A DNA stretch of 64,000 nt from Sapria himalayana (GCA_029783825.1 JAREIK010002275.1:62001-126000); one strand, 5' to 3'; positions 38,498-51,950 are shown, counted from the first letter of the stretch. A program made the numbers and translations. Notes: a model not told the origin generated them from the sequence alone.

Positions 38498-40728
38498 ATT
38501 TATCTATCTAAATGTTTATCTATTTATCTATCAATTTGTCCATCTATCTGTCAATCTATCTTTCTATTGATCTATCTAATTATCTATATGTTTATCTATC
38601 ATTCTATCAATCTCTTTATCAATCAATCTATCAATTTGTTTATCAATCTCCTATTAATCTATATATCATTCTATGTATCTATTTGTCTATTTATATATCT
38701 ATCTATCTACCTATGTGTCTATCTATCTTTCTATGTGTCTATCTATTTGTCTATCTATATATCTATCTATCTATACGTATGTCTGCCAGTCTTTCTATTT
38801 ATATATCTATCTATGTATCTATCTATCACTCTATCTGTCTATGTATTAGGCTATCTATCTGTCTATCTATCTATCTATGTATTTATTTGTCTATCTAGCT
38901 ATCTATCTATCTATAAATATATCACTTTATCTATCTTTCTATCTATTTATCAATCTAACTTTCTATCTATATGTCTATCTATCTATCTATCTACCTATCT
39001 ATTTCTCTATATATCTATTTATTTATTTGTTTATTTTCTATATATCTATATATCTTTCTACATATTTATGTATAAATCTATCAATCTATCTATATATTTA
39101 TCTATCTATCTATTTATATATATATTTATATATCTATCTAATAATAATTCAAACTATCTATCTATCTATGTATCTATTGGTTGATATGTCTAACTATCTA
39201 GTTGTCGATCAATTTATCTATCTTTTTGTCTATCTATCTAACAATAAATAATTTTATCAATCTATCTATAAATTTGTTTATTAATTAATCAATCAATCTG
39301 CCTACAAATGTTTCCATCAATATATCAATCAATCTATTTTTCTATCTGTCTATCAATCTATTTATCTATCAATCTGTCTATTTTTTATATATCTATGTAA
39401 TTATATGTCTATTAATTTTTCTATCACCCTCTCTATCAAATTATCAATTAATCTATCTATAAATTTATTTATAAATATTTTCTATCATTCAATCTTCTAT
39501 GAATCTATATATCAATTTGTTTATCTAACATTTTATGTAATGATCTATCTATCTATTTTCTATCTATCTATTTTCATTCTATCTATCTTTTTGTTTATCT
39601 ATCATTCCATCTTTCTATCTATCAATCTTTCTATCTATTTATTAATTTATCTTTCACTCTATCTTTTTGTCTATCTATCAGTATATTTATATGTATATCT
39701 ATCTTTCATTCTATCTTTTTGTCTATCTATCAGTATATTTATATGTATATCTATCTTTCATTATATATGTCTGTCTATCTATTTGTCTATCTATCTATCT
39801 ATTTTTGTGTCAAATGATCTCACTATCAAATTATCTACCTATGTGTCTATCAATATGTCTATCTATCTGTCTATCAATCTTCTATCAATTTGTCTATCGA
39901 TCTGTCTATAAATCTTTGTATTAATCTATCTATCTATCTATATATGTATCTATGTGTCTTTCTATCTGTCAATATTTTTATATATCTATATGTACATCTA
40001 TCTATCTATCTATCTTTCTATTTATCTATCTATCTATCTATTTACCTTTCTAACTATTTGTCTATATATTTGTCTATCAATCTATCTATGTATCTATCTA
40101 TCTTTCTATCTATATATCATCTCTATTTGTCTATCTATTTTTTTTAAATCTATTTATTTATCTGTCAATCTATTTGTTTATATATCTGTCTATCTTATTA
40201 TCCATATATATGTTTATCTATCTATTAGTCTATTAATCTGTTAATTTAACTATCTTTGTATCCATCTATCTATCGATCTAAGTGTCTATCTATCGTTTTA
40301 TCTATCTATTTATTCTTCTATCTATATATCTATATATATCTTTATGTATTTGCCTAAAAATGTGTATAACACTCTATCTATATATCTATTTATCTATAAT
40401 TCTATCTTTTTGTTTTTCAATCTATCTATAAATCTATCAATCAATCTATCTATCTATTTGTCTATCAATCTTTAAATCAATTTATCTATTAATCTATCAA
40501 TCAAAATTTTTATCTGTATATCTATCTATCAATCTTTTTAACAATATATCTATCTGTCTATCTATTTGTTTATATATATGTCTATCAATCTGTCTATCTA
40601 GCTATTTATCTATATGTCTATCTAATTATCTATATATCTATCTTTCTATCTATATATCTAATAATCTATCTATATATCTATCATTCTTTCAATCTCTTTG
40701 TCAATCTGTTTATCAATCTATATATCTA

Positions 40729-40729
40729 C

Positions 40730-40805
<76 letters not shown>

Positions 40806-40852
40806 ATGTGTGTGTATATATATATATGTGTGTGTGTATATATATATATATG
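40729..40852. repeat. Compound (TA)(TG)(TA)(TG)(TA) microsatellite
   Basis: TG runs of about 60 and 10 bp lie between TA runs. The equivalent place in array 4 (about 51567-51612) has TA but almost no TG, so the TG tract differs between the duplicated copies. Confidence 0.9.
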
Positions 40853-41429
40853 TCTGTCTATCTACCTATCTATCTTTCTATATATCTATCTATTTGTCTA
40901 TCTATCTGTCTATCTATCTATCTATCTATTTCATTATCTATCAATCTATTTATCTATCAGTCAATTAATAAATCAATCTAACTGTCAATCAATCAATCTA
41001 TCTATCTATATCTATCCATCTATCTATTTATATGTCTATCTATCTATATATATATTTATCTCTCTATCTAATAATCTATCTAACTATCTAACTATCTATT
41101 TATCTATCTTTATATCTATCTATCTATCAATCTATTAATCTATCTATCTATATATATGTTTTTCTAATTGTCTATCTTTTTCTCTATCTATCTTTCATCC
41201 TATCTTTCTATCAATCATTCTATAAATCTCTCTATCAATCTATCTATCAAACTTTTTATTAATTTATCTATCAATCAATCTATCTATCTGTCTACCAATA
41301 AAATTAATCAATCTATCTATCTTTGTATCTTTCTGTCTACTTATCTATCTATCTATCTCTCTATTAATAATCAATCTATATATCCATCTATTTATTTCAT
41401 TATTTATCTGACTATCTATCAATATAAAT

Positions 41430-42053
41430 ATCTATCATTCTATCTATCTATCTGTTAGTCTTTATATATATCTATCTATCTATCAATTTGTATATCTATG
41501 TATTTGTCTGTCTATAATTTAATCAATCATTCTATATGTCTGTCTATTTATTTGTAAATCAATCAATCAATCAATTAGTCTATCTATCACTTCTATCTAT
41601 CTATCTGTTTGTTTGTTATATGCCAGTCAATCTGTTTATGTATTTCTCTATCTTTTTATCTATATATCTATCTTTTTGTCTATCTATCTATCTTTATATC
41701 TATCTATCTTTTAATCTATGTGAATGTCTATCTATCTATCACTTCTATCTATCAATCTGTTAGTCTTTATATATATCTATATATCAATCAATTTGTATAT
41801 CTATCTATTTGTCTGTCTATCAATCAATCAAACATTCTATCTATATATCTATTTATCTGTCATTCAATCAATCAATCAATCAATCTGTCTATCTATCTAT
41901 CACTTCTATCTATCTATCTATCTATTTGTTTGTTATACGTCTATCAATCAGTATATGTATTTCTCTATCTTTCTATCTATATATCTATCTTTTTGTCTAT
42001 CTATCTATCTTTATATCTATCTATCTTTTAATCTGTCTGAATGTCTATCTATC
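41430..42053 (+). repeat. 312-bp tandem duplication inside array 3
   Basis: The combination CACTTCTATCTATC, TTTGTTTGTTATA, TATGTATTTCTCTATC and GAATGTCTATC occurs twice in the same order, with CACTTC at 41589 and 41901. The preceding words TTAGTCTTTATATATATC occur at 41456 and 41760. The matching part of array 4 has this once (CACTTC at 52552). Confidence 0.85.
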
Positions 42054-42477
42054 TATCTATCTATCTATATATTGATCTATATGTCTATCTTTATGTCTTT
42101 CTATTTATCTACCTATCTATCTATCTATCTAGTTTTCTCTCTTTCTCTGTATCTATCTATATATCTATATGTCTATCTATTTGTCTATCTATCTATATAT
42201 CTATCTATCTATTTATCGATTTATCTATCTATCTATTTATTTATCTGACTATCTATTGATCTCTCTATCTTTCTTTCTATCTATCTATATGACTATCTAT
42301 CTATATGACTATCTATCTATCAATATTTCTAACAATATCTCTATGAATCTAACTATGAATCTATGTATCAATCTATTTATTAATCTATCTATCATTCTAT
42401 GTATATAATTTTCTTTTAACCTATCTACATATCTATCTGTCAATCTATATGTCTACCTATCTATCTATTAATATGTC

Positions 42478-42508
<31 letters not shown>

Positions 42509-43128
42509 TTATCTATTTGTCTATCTATCTATCTATTTCTCTATATATCTATCTTTCTATCTATTTATGTATCTATATGTCTTTCTGTATCTTTATCTCT
42601 TTATCTATTAATCTGTATATCTATCTCTCTATCAGTCTATCAATCTATCTTTCTATCTATTTATGTATTTATATATCTTTCTGTCTTTATCTATTTGTCT
42701 ATTTGTCTGTATATCTATCTATCTCTATATATCTCTATCAATTTAATATCTCTGTCTATCTATCTTTGTATCTATATTTCTATCTATCTGTCGATCTTTC
42801 TGACTATATATCTATCTATCTACTAGTCTATCAATTTGTTTATAAATTTATTTATCAATCTATCTATCATTCAATATTTAAATCATTTTAAGAATCTATA
42901 TATCTGTCTATTAATCAATCAATCCATCTATCAATCAATCAATCTATCTCTCTATCTATTTATCTACTTATCTATTTATCAATTTGTCTATCTATGTTTC
43001 TATCAATCTGTCAATCTATCTTTCTAGCTAACTATATATCTACATATCTATTTTTCTATCTATTTTTCTATCTAACTATCTATCTATCAATTTATCTATC
43101 ATTCTATCTCTCTATCTATCACTTTATG

Positions 43129-43132
43129 TGTG

Positions 43133-43200
<68 letters not shown>
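43129..43200. repeat. (TA)n microsatellite
   Basis: About 57 bp of uninterrupted TA follows TGTGTATATATACA. The duplicated counterpart at 53654-53686 has a shorter TA run of about 30 bp. Confidence 0.95.
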
Positions 43201-43203
<3 letters not shown>

Positions 43204-43977
43204 ATCAATTTGTCTATATATCTATCAATTATTTTATTTGTGTATCTATCTATCTAACTTTCTATTTGTCTATCTATCTGGCATTCTATCTATCAGTATA
43301 TCTATCTTTCTATAAATCAGTCTACTATATGTCTATCTATTTGTCTGTCTATCTATTTGTACATCTATTTATCGATCGGTCTCTATATCTATCTATCTAT
43401 TTGTCTATCTTTCTATATATCTGTCTATCTATCTGTCTATCTATATGTATATTAATGTGTCTATCTATCTATCTCCCTATTTATATATCTTTCTATCTAT
43501 CTATCTATTTGTCTAATTATTTGTCTGTCGCTCTGTCGATCTATATGTCTATCTATCTTTTTATCTATTTGTTTATTTATCTATCTATCTGTTTGTCTAT
43601 CTATCTATTGACCTATCTACCTACCTACCTATTTATTTATCTATATATATGTCAATCTATCATTCTTTCTTTCTATCTTTCAATCTTTCAATTTGTCGAT
43701 CTATCTATCTAACTATCTATCTGTCTATCTATGTGTCTATCTATTTGTATTTCTATCTGTCTATCTATGTGTCTATCTATCTTTCTATCAATCAACTATC
43801 TATATATCTATCAATCCTTTTATCAATCTATCTATCAATCTATCAATTAATCTATCTATCTATATGTTTATCTATTTAACTATCAATCATTCAATCAATC
43901 TATCTATATTTCTATCTATCTATCAATGTATTTGTCTATCTATCTATATAGCTATATGCACTACAAGAAAATATTGC

Positions 43978-44040
43978 TTTAGCTAGGGAAATTTTGCTAT
44001 TGCTAAAATCCCAACCTAATTAGCGAGGGATTAGCTAGGG
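43978..44040 (+). promoter_or_regulatory. CACTA subterminal TTAGCTAGGGA motifs
   Basis: TTTAGCTAGGGA at 43978-43989 and TTAGCTAGGGA at 44031-44041 lie close behind the terminus, and another lies at 44325. Repeated subterminal words are the binding sites of tnpA in En/Spm. Binding here is inferred from position and repetition only. Confidence 0.5.
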
Positions 44041-44059
44041 AATACCAAAGATTTTTTGA

Positions 44060-44988
44060 TTTTACATTAAATTAAAATTTTGCAATAGATTAGTGACGGA
44101 TTAGTGATGAAAATGGTTGATTGAAAATATTTTGTTGCTAATATTTTTGTAGATTTCTACACAAAAAAGCATGGAATTTAGCAATGGATTTAGCGATGGT
44201 ATATCCTTATCTAATTAGATTGAGACTAAATCTATCCCTAAATAATTATCTGAATTTTTTTTACTTTTTATATTTTATTGCAAGTGATTATTCCTTAAAT
44301 TTTATTTTTCACAAAATATATCCATTTAGCTAGGGAATTTTCCCTAACTATTTCGGCTCGGGATAATTTTCATTACTATTCTTTAATGATTTAATTTTTT
44401 TATATGTTATTTCTTTTAATTTTTTATTTAATTTTGTATATTAAAGATACGTATTCATTGGTCTATTTATGAGTGATCCTTGAAAGTCACATTCTCTTTG
44501 TATAATTATAAAAATAGGTTATTATAAACAAATAATTTAAAAAATATATAAATAAAAAAAATGTAATATTAATAAAGACTACAATAACTATTAATAAAGA
44601 TTACAATAACATTAAATTATTAATTCTATAATTTTTAAAAATTTTAAAGATATTTTAAAAACTAAATGAACATATATTAAAATTTCCACTAATAAAAAGA
44701 TTAAATAATTCATTGTATAATAAAATATAATAATTAACGAAAAAACTAGTAAATATTAATATTATTTTAACTATAAAAAATATTTTTATGCCTAAAATAA
44801 ATTTTTAAAAAAATAATTACTAACAAATTTAAAAATTTTAAATTATAAAAAAATTACAAATTTTTCATAATATTTAAATGAAAATAAATTGATATTTAAA
44901 GATAAATACAGAGATATTCGCCCATATTGAAATTTATAAGAACTAAATAATTGAGTTAAATTTATCTCTAAAGTAGCCCCAATCCGAG
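44060..44988. other. AT-rich left arm of CACTA copy A, no gene
   Basis: The DNA is very AT-rich and matches copy C at about 54556-55426 with small indels. I see no open frame or motif. Copy A keeps about 60 bp (44883-44940) that copy C lacks. Confidence 0.6.
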
Positions 44989-45032
44989 CTAATCTTTAGA
45001 GCCAAAAACATTTTTTTATCTCTAAAGATTAG
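44989..45032. repeat. Perfect 13-bp hairpin upstream of tnpA exon (copy A)
   Basis: CTAATCTTTAGAG (44989-45001) pairs with CTCTAAAGATTAG (45020-45032) across an 18 nt T-rich loop. The homologous site in copy C has a matching double change that keeps pairing. Confidence 0.9.
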
Positions 45033-45978
45033 TAGGACTAGATACAAAAATATCTTGCCACACAGGAGGGTCAATGTCGAGCATTGAGCATGCTCGATAT
45101 TTGGTACAATTTTAAAATTTAAAACATTTATATATTTAGTGGTTATCCTAATAGTCCAAATAAATCAAATTTGTACATGGTTTTATTAATTTTGTTAATT
45201 TTTTTTTAATTTTGTTATTTTTTAACTTAATAAATACAAACTATAGGCTGGAGAATTGGGTCGTGATCCCAATATTTATAAGATTTTCAGGAAGATGCAT
45301 ATAAAGAAAGTGAGTGTCAGTTTGTTGACAAAAAGTCACAGATGATTACTGTTAGAATTTGTTATACTAATAAAATTTTATGATACTATAGTAAATTTTG
45401 AAAGTTGTATAGAATGCAAAATATTAAATTAATTTTATGTAAATCTAGAATAGTATTTTCTCTATTTTATCACAAGAACTCATGGAGGAACGTGTGACAG
45501 TTGCTTCTCAACATGTTGAGGGTTCTATGGATCTTCAACCAATTGACTTTGATCCTATCTATTTGGAGACCATAGAAGGCCATAAGAAGAAGTGAGTGTA
45601 CGGCATCGGCTTGAAGGGACTGGCATTTTGTTGTAGCAGTCATGCTTCTAATTCATTTGTCACAACAATGGTGGATGAGGTGGTCGAACAACAAGTAATG
45701 AAACAAATAAAAGTTTTGAAGTTATGGAGACTGAAATGAAAGAGAAGAATGAGCAGATATCTCATTTGAAAGAAGAAAGGGAGAAAATAAAAGAAGAGAT
45801 ATATGAGCAGATTAATCATTTGAAAGAAAAAATGCAAGAAATTAAAGAAATGATTGATGAGATGAAAAAAATGAATGATGAGATGAAAAAAATGAATGAT
45901 GAGATGAAAGAAATTAAAAATTTAATGCAACAGCAGATAAACTATATGGAGTCACAGTTAGCGGCATTGATGCAATAG
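45033..45978 (+). pseudogene. Ptta/En-Spm tnpA-like transposase remnant (copy A)
   Basis: The exon at about 45050-45104 reads CHTGGSMSSIEHA. After a GT...AG gap, 45247 onwards reads LGRDPNIYKIFRKMH-like sequence. After a second gap (AG near 45476), 45481 reads MEERVTVASQHVEGS and YLETIEGHKKK, then a TGA where copy 1 has Gln, then VYGIGLKGLAFCCSSH. After one frameshift, 45724-45978 encodes an 84-residue coiled coil with Met-Lys-Lys-Met-Asn-Asp-Glu heptads and a YMESQLAALMQ end. The Ptta domain plus a C-terminal coiled coil is the expected tnpA layout. The N-terminal part seen in copy 1 is absent. It is dead. Confidence 0.8.
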
Positions 45979-47398
45979 ATAGCATTTCAAGATCCAACTG
46001 CAAAACTATGTTGGAGAGACTGGCACAAATGCACCAACTAATAATCAAGATGATTTTGTATCAGAATTATTTCTGAATAATTTTTGATTTTTGTCTATGT
46101 ATAGCTAAATAATATGAGATTTTTTTGGAGGTATCTTTTTTCTTTTTTCTGGTTTTGTTCTTTGCTTTTCTGATTAACCTAATCATGAATCTTTGTATGA
46201 CATTTGATGTGAGAGGCATAAAAAAATTCTGATTCAAAGCCTTAAAACATTGCCACGGTCCTTCCTATGGATGGGTCCCATCTATACCGATCTCAGCTAG
46301 ATCAAATGAGTCTGAGCTTCTATTATCTATATAAATCTTTCTAATTAACTCTATGTTGTTTAGCTTCATGCATCCTTCCAAGGTTAATAATAAGAAAGTT
46401 AAAAAGGAGTTTTGTATGGAAATAATATGTTCTAAATAAAAATGCCAAAATATGATGCTTGTTTGAAAAATATTACCAAACTAGTGCATCTCGAAATAGC
46501 ATGGTAATGGGCATCATTGTTAATAATAGTCATTGCCACGCTATTGAATTTTAAAAATCATGATCTTCATCAATTCCTTCCTCACTTGATGATGCCAAAT
46601 TCGGGCTTGAATTTGGGTTTGACACAAGATCCGGTTTGGATTCATTTCTGCTTTCAATATTCCATCTTGGCAATATAGATTTCTAAGTGAGCAGCCAAGT
46701 TAAGTTGGTGGTTTGATCAATAGATGATGCAGAAACTAAAGATTAAAAAGATGAATTTAACTTGATGGTTTTTTTTTGGACTAAAATGGAGAAGCCACGT
46801 GGGGCAAGCATCCCTTGATTTGTTGAAGTTGACGGGTTCACTCTAATTCATGATTAAAGAAAAAAACAAATCATTTAATAGGAGGAAAAGGATATAGATA
46901 CATTCGAGTATGACAAGGCCATATTTCATATTTAATAAAACAAATAGGCACCTTATCATTGCCCCTCTTTTCTTCTTTATACAGCTGGAGCCACGACAAT
47001 AAACTCGAGCAAGCATAACCTGAGAAATGAACTCATGGTTTTGAACTTGAGTTTTTTTGTCGAGGTTAATGGAGCAATTAGGGCTGCATGTTATGCTTTT
47101 TGTAAGTAATACCAAATTCAATCTTTTGCCAGCCAGAGACACTTTCACATGTAGATGTTTTGCTCCTGCACCCATTTTTCTTCTTTTTTAAAACAACGTC
47201 AAATACATGACTAGTGAAATATGAAGTGTTTATGCATGCTTATATACAATAGTTGATACGACATTACATATGAATAAGTGTGTGGGTGTATGTGGTTGTG
47301 TGTGCCTTTGTGGTGTGTAGTTGAGTCATTGATGGGTAGCATATATGACTCATATATCACACTAGAGAAATTTGAGAGTAAAAAGTAAAAAAAAAAGA

Positions 47399-47587
47399 TT
47401 AGTTTTGCCCATTGAGATTGAGGCTAAAATTCAGGCTTCCAACTGGAACAGTGACTGGATTAAATTCCCAAATATTCTCTAGAGAGGGAAAGTCTGCTTT
47501 ACACTTAATGTAAGTTTGGAATGTGGTGATTCCCATGAGCCATACTCTTTCAGCCTCGTCGCCTATTCCATAGATCAGACTTGGCAT
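47399..47587 (-). CDS. Hypothetical open stretch, possible exon fragment
   Basis: A 62-codon frame with MPSLIYGIGDEAERVW, a TYIKCKADFPSLENIW stretch and a VGSLNFSLNLNGQN end. Open sequence extends upstream of the Met (roughly NYSWQEGNNNIEYIITE), suggesting the true exon is longer than the ATG-based call. The amino-acid composition looks like real protein. I do not recognise the family. Confidence 0.3.
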   Translation of the reverse strand: MPSLIYGIGDEAERVWLMGITTFQTYIKCKADFPSLENIWEFNPVTVPVGSLNFSLNLNGQN

Positions 47588-47686
47588 CTCTGTGATAATG
47601 TACTCGATATTATTATTACCTTCTTGCCAACTATAATTTTGCTAGATATTAGAGACCCATTTAAGATCACACACATATAAAACAAC

Positions 47687-47944
47687 TTATATACTCGAAT
47701 AACCATCTACGATGCACTTAAGCTCCAAAAACTTTTGGCAAATATCTACTTTTGAATGATTCCTTAAAGAGAATAGAGGAAATGTTACTAATCTAACCAT
47801 TTCCATTTTCTCCCTCACTCCTCTGACTACGCTCTCTATGCTTGCCACACACTCTCTCATAATCACTATGTTTTTTTTCATCCTCTCCATCACCGGTAAA
47901 ACTCTCATCACATCTTCAATCTTTGTCAGTGTTTCTAATGACAT
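47687..47944 (-). CDS. Hypothetical open stretch, possible gene fragment
   Basis: This is an 85-codon frame. It opens MSLETLTKIEDVMRVLP, has a Met/Arg/Glu-rich helical middle (CVASIESVVRGVREKMEMV) and ends KFLELKCIVDGYSSI. Composition is balanced and unlike the surrounding repeat. No signal peptide, membrane segment or family motif is evident. About 100 nt downstream on the same strand lies another open stretch (47587-47399). It could be an exon of a captured host gene, or chance. Confidence 0.25.
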   Translation of the reverse strand: MSLETLTKIEDVMRVLPVMERMKKNIVIMRECVASIESVVRGVREKMEMVRLVTFPLFSLRNHSKVDICQKFLELKCIVDGYSSI

Positions 47945-48024
47945 GCTTAGTCCTTCACTAATGGTTCAAATTGACTAAAAGAAAGAAATTGAGGAGGAGG
48001 AGAGTTGGCTACGATAAGAGGTTT

Positions 48025-48558
48025 TATGGCTTTGTCTATCTACCTGTCTAATTATCTATCTAATTATCTATCTATCAATTTGTCTATCTACCTATCTATC
48101 AAATTATCAATTAATCTATCTATCAATTTATTTATAAATCTTTATATTATTCATTCATCTATGAATCTATATATCAATTTGTTTATCTATCTTTTTATGT
48201 AATGATCTGTCTATCTATTTTCTATCTATCTATTTTCTATCTATCTATCTTTCTATTTATCTAGCATTCTATCATTCTATCTGTCAATCTTTTTATCTAT
48301 CTATTAATACATCTATCACTCTATATTTCTGTCTATCTATCTTTATATTTATATGTGTATCTCTCTTTCTCTTTCTATTTATGTATCTATTTATTTGTCT
48401 ATGTATTTATCTATCTATTTTGTGTCAATCTATCTCACTATCTAATTATCTACCTATTTGTCTATCAATATGTCTATCGATCTGTCTATCAATCTGTCTA
48501 TCAATTTGTCTATAAATCTTTGTATTAATCTATCTATCTATCTATGTGTCATTCTATC

Positions 48559-48597
<39 letters not shown>

Positions 48598-51563
48598 GTC
48601 TATCTATCTATCTTTTTATCTATCTATCTATCTATCTCTCTATCTATCTATCTATCTATCTACCTTTCTAACTATTTATCTATAAATTTGTCTATCAATC
48701 TATATATGTATCTATGTATCTATGTATTTATCTTTCTATCTATATATCAACTCTATTTGTCTTAATATTTATCTATCTATCTGTCTATCTATCTATCTAT
48801 CTACATATCTTTGTATCTAACTATCTATCTGTATATTTATCTAGATATCTATTTATCTATCTGTCAATCTATTTGTCTTTATATCTGTCTATCTTATTAT
48901 CTATATATGTTTATCTATCTATCTATCTATTAGTCTATTTATCTATCTCTTTATCTATCTTTATATCTATCTATCTATCTAAATGTGTCTCAATCTATCT
49001 TTCTATCTATCTATTTATCCTTCTATCTATATATCTATATATATATTTATCTATTTGTCTAAAAATGTGTATAACACTCTATCTATAAATCTATTTATCT
49101 ATCTTTCTATATTTCTATCTTTATATTTATCAATCTATCTATCAATATATCTATCAATCTTTAAATAAATCTATTTATTAATTTATTTATCTATCTATCC
49201 ATATATCTATCTATTTATCTATCATTTTATCAATATATCTATCTATCTGTCGGTCTATCTATTTGTTTATCTATATGTCTATCTATCTGTCTATCTATCT
49301 ATTTATCTACATGTCTATCTAATTGTCTATCTATCTAGCTATCTATCTTTCTATCTATATATCTAACAATCTAATTGTATATCTATATTTCCTTCAATCT
49401 CTTTATCAATCTATCTATCAATCTATATTCTATCTATATATATAAATCTATCTGTCTATATATATAACTATCTATTTTTCTATCTATTTGTCTATTTAAC
49501 TGCCTATGTATTTTTATATCTATCAATCTATTTATCTATCAGTCAATCAATAAATCAATCTAACTATCTATCTATCTATCTATCTATCTATTTATTTATC
49601 TATTTATCTATTTAACTGTCTATCTATCTATCTATCTAAATATCTATCTATCTATTTGTCCATCTATCTTTCTATTGATCTATCTGACTATCTATATGTT
49701 TATTTATCATTCTATCGATTTCTCTATCAATCTATCTATCAATTTGTTTATCAATCTGCCTATCAATTTATCTATCATTCTATCTATGTATTTGTCTATC
49801 TATATATCTTTCTATCTACCTATCTGTCTTTCTATGTGTTTATCTATTTGTCTATCTATCTATCTATCAGTCTTTCTATTTATCTATTTATCTATGTCTA
49901 TCTATATATAAAAGTTCTATGTGACTATGTATTTGGCTATCTATCTATCTATGTATTTATTTATCTATCTAGCTATCTATCTATAAATATATCACTTTAT
50001 CTATCTACTGATCTAACTTTTTATCTATATGTTTATCTATCTATCTAGCTATCTATCAGTCTATATATTTATTTATTTATTTGTCTATTTTTTGTCTATC
50101 TATCTATCTTTCTACATATTTCTGTATAAATCAATTTATCTATATATCTAATTATCTATTAATTTATATATATCTTTATCTATCTATCTAATAATCTTTG
50201 AAACTATCTATTTATCTATGTATCTATTAGTCGATAATTGTCTAACTATCTTTTTGTCTATCATTTTGTCTATCTATCGGTGAATAAATAATTCTAATAA
50301 TTTGTCTATAAATTAGTCTATCAATCATTCTTTCTATATCTATTAATCTGTCTATCTATCTATTTCCTTATTTATCTATATATCTATCTAATTATCTGTC
50401 TATCATTTTGTCTATCTACGTATCTATCAAATTATCAATTAATCTATCTATCAATTTTTTTAAATATCTTTATATCATTCAATCATCTATGAATCTATAT
50501 ATTAATTTTTTTTATATATGTTTCTATGTAGTGATTTGTCTCTCTTTTTTCTATTTATCTATTTTCTATCTATCTATCTTTCTATTTATATATCATTCTA
50601 TCTTTCTATCTGTCAATCTTTTTATCTATCTATTAATATATCTATCACTCTATATTTTTGTCTATCTATCTATATATTTATATGTGTATTTCTCTCTCTC
50701 TCTCTCTCTCTCTCTTTCTATCTATCTGTCTATTTATTTGTCTATCTATTTATCTATCTATTTTAGTGTCAATCTATCTCACTATCTAATCTACCAATTT
50801 GTATATCAATATGTATATCTATCTGTCTATCAATTTGTCTAGCAATCTATCTATAAATCTTTGTACTTATCTATCTATCTATGTTTTAGTCTATTTGTCT
50901 ATATATATATATATATATATATATGTATGAATGTCTATATATCTATCTTTTTATCTATCTATCTCTTTATCTATCTATCTATCTATCTACCTTTCTAACT
51001 ATTTATCTATAAATTTGTCTATCAATCTATCTATGTATCTATCTTTCTATCTATATATCATCTCTATTTGTCGATCTATTTATCTATCTATCTGTCTATC
51101 TGTCTATCTGTCTATCTGTCTATCTGTCTATCTATCTAACTATCTATCTGTCTATTTATTTATATATCTATTTATATATATGTCAATCTATTTGTCTTTA
51201 TATCTGTCTACCTTATTATCTATATATATGTTTATCTATCTGTCTATCTATCAGTCTATTAATCTATCTATTTATTTGTCTTTGTATCTATCTATTTATC
51301 TATCTAAATATCTTTCTATCTCTTTATCCTTCTATCTATATATCTATATATATCTTTATCTATTTGTCTAAAAATGTGTATAACACTCTATCTATATATC
51401 TATTTATCTATCTTTCTATCTTTCGATCTTTTTATTTTTCAATCTATCTATAAATCTATATATCAATCCATCCATCAATATGTCTATCAATCTTTAAATC
51501 AATCTATCTATTAATCTATCTATCTATATATATATATATCTATCTATTTATCTATTTGTTTAT

Positions 51564-51611
<48 letters not shown>

Positions 51612-51950
51612 GTCTATCTATTTGTTTATCAATATGTCTAACTACATATCTATCTATTTATCAACCTGCCTATCTAATTGTCTATCTATCTATCTAGTAT
51701 CTATCTTTCTATCTATATATCTAACAATCTAATTGTATATCTATCTTTCCTTCAATCACTTTATCAATATGTCTATCAATCTATTTATCTATATATATAT
51801 ATATGTATATCTATCTGTCTATCTATATAACTATCTATTTTTCTATCTATTTGTCTATTTAACTACCTATGTATTTATATATCTATCAATCTATTTATCT
51901 ATCAGTCAATTAATAAATCAATCTAATTGTCAATCAATCAATCTATCTAT
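48025..51950 (+). repeat. 2.3-kb tandem duplication within array 4
   Basis: CAAATTATCAATTAATC occurs at 48100 and 50428. AAAAATGTGTATAACACTC occurs at 49061 and 51370. TCAGTCAAT(C/T)AATAAATC occurs at 49539 and 51902. The spacing is 2.31-2.36 kb throughout. The same three anchors occur once in array 3 at 39437, 40356 and 40957. Confidence 0.85.

Larger units (their letters stand above)
36364..43958 (+). repeat. Degenerate (TATC)n tetranucleotide array 3
   Basis: This is a plus-strand TATC array like arrays 1 and 2. From about 38.5 kb onwards it carries word combinations that recur, in order, in array 4, so that part is a copy of a larger duplicated segment. It ends precisely at the CACTA terminus at 43959. 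It has no gene: plus-strand frames such as 38567-39184 are repeat translations. Confidence 0.95.
43959..46335 (+). mobile_element. CACTA (En/Spm) element copy A, right part missing
   Basis: It begins at CACTACAAGAAAAT, the classic CACTA terminus, directly after TATC repeat. Subterminal TTAGCTAGGGA words follow. AT-rich DNA leads to tnpA exons (45032-45978). Sequence matches copy C (54455 onwards) closely until about 46335, in GCTTCTATTATCT, after which the two diverge. No matching inverted end is seen before the array resumes at 48025. It lacks any visible tnpD and is non-autonomous. Confidence 0.85.
46336..48024. other. Unassigned sequence between CACTA copy A and array 4
   Basis: This moderately AT-rich DNA is not shared with copy C and is not tetranucleotide repeat. 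It holds three minus-strand open stretches: 47944-47687 (MSLETLTKIEDVM..., mixed charged, 85 codons), 47587-47399 (MPSLIYGIGDEAERVW..., 62 codons) and 47175-46843 (MGAGAKHLHVKVSLAG..., 110 codons). The first two look protein-like in composition, but I recognise no family. Their common strand and order would suit a captured host-gene fragment or a remnant of another element. Confidence 0.4.

Noticed and set aside
40698..41138. Cys-Val repeat frame (146 codons) at the TG microsatellite
   Set aside because: Alternating Cys-Val is the translation of (TG)n. All frames over the run are open.
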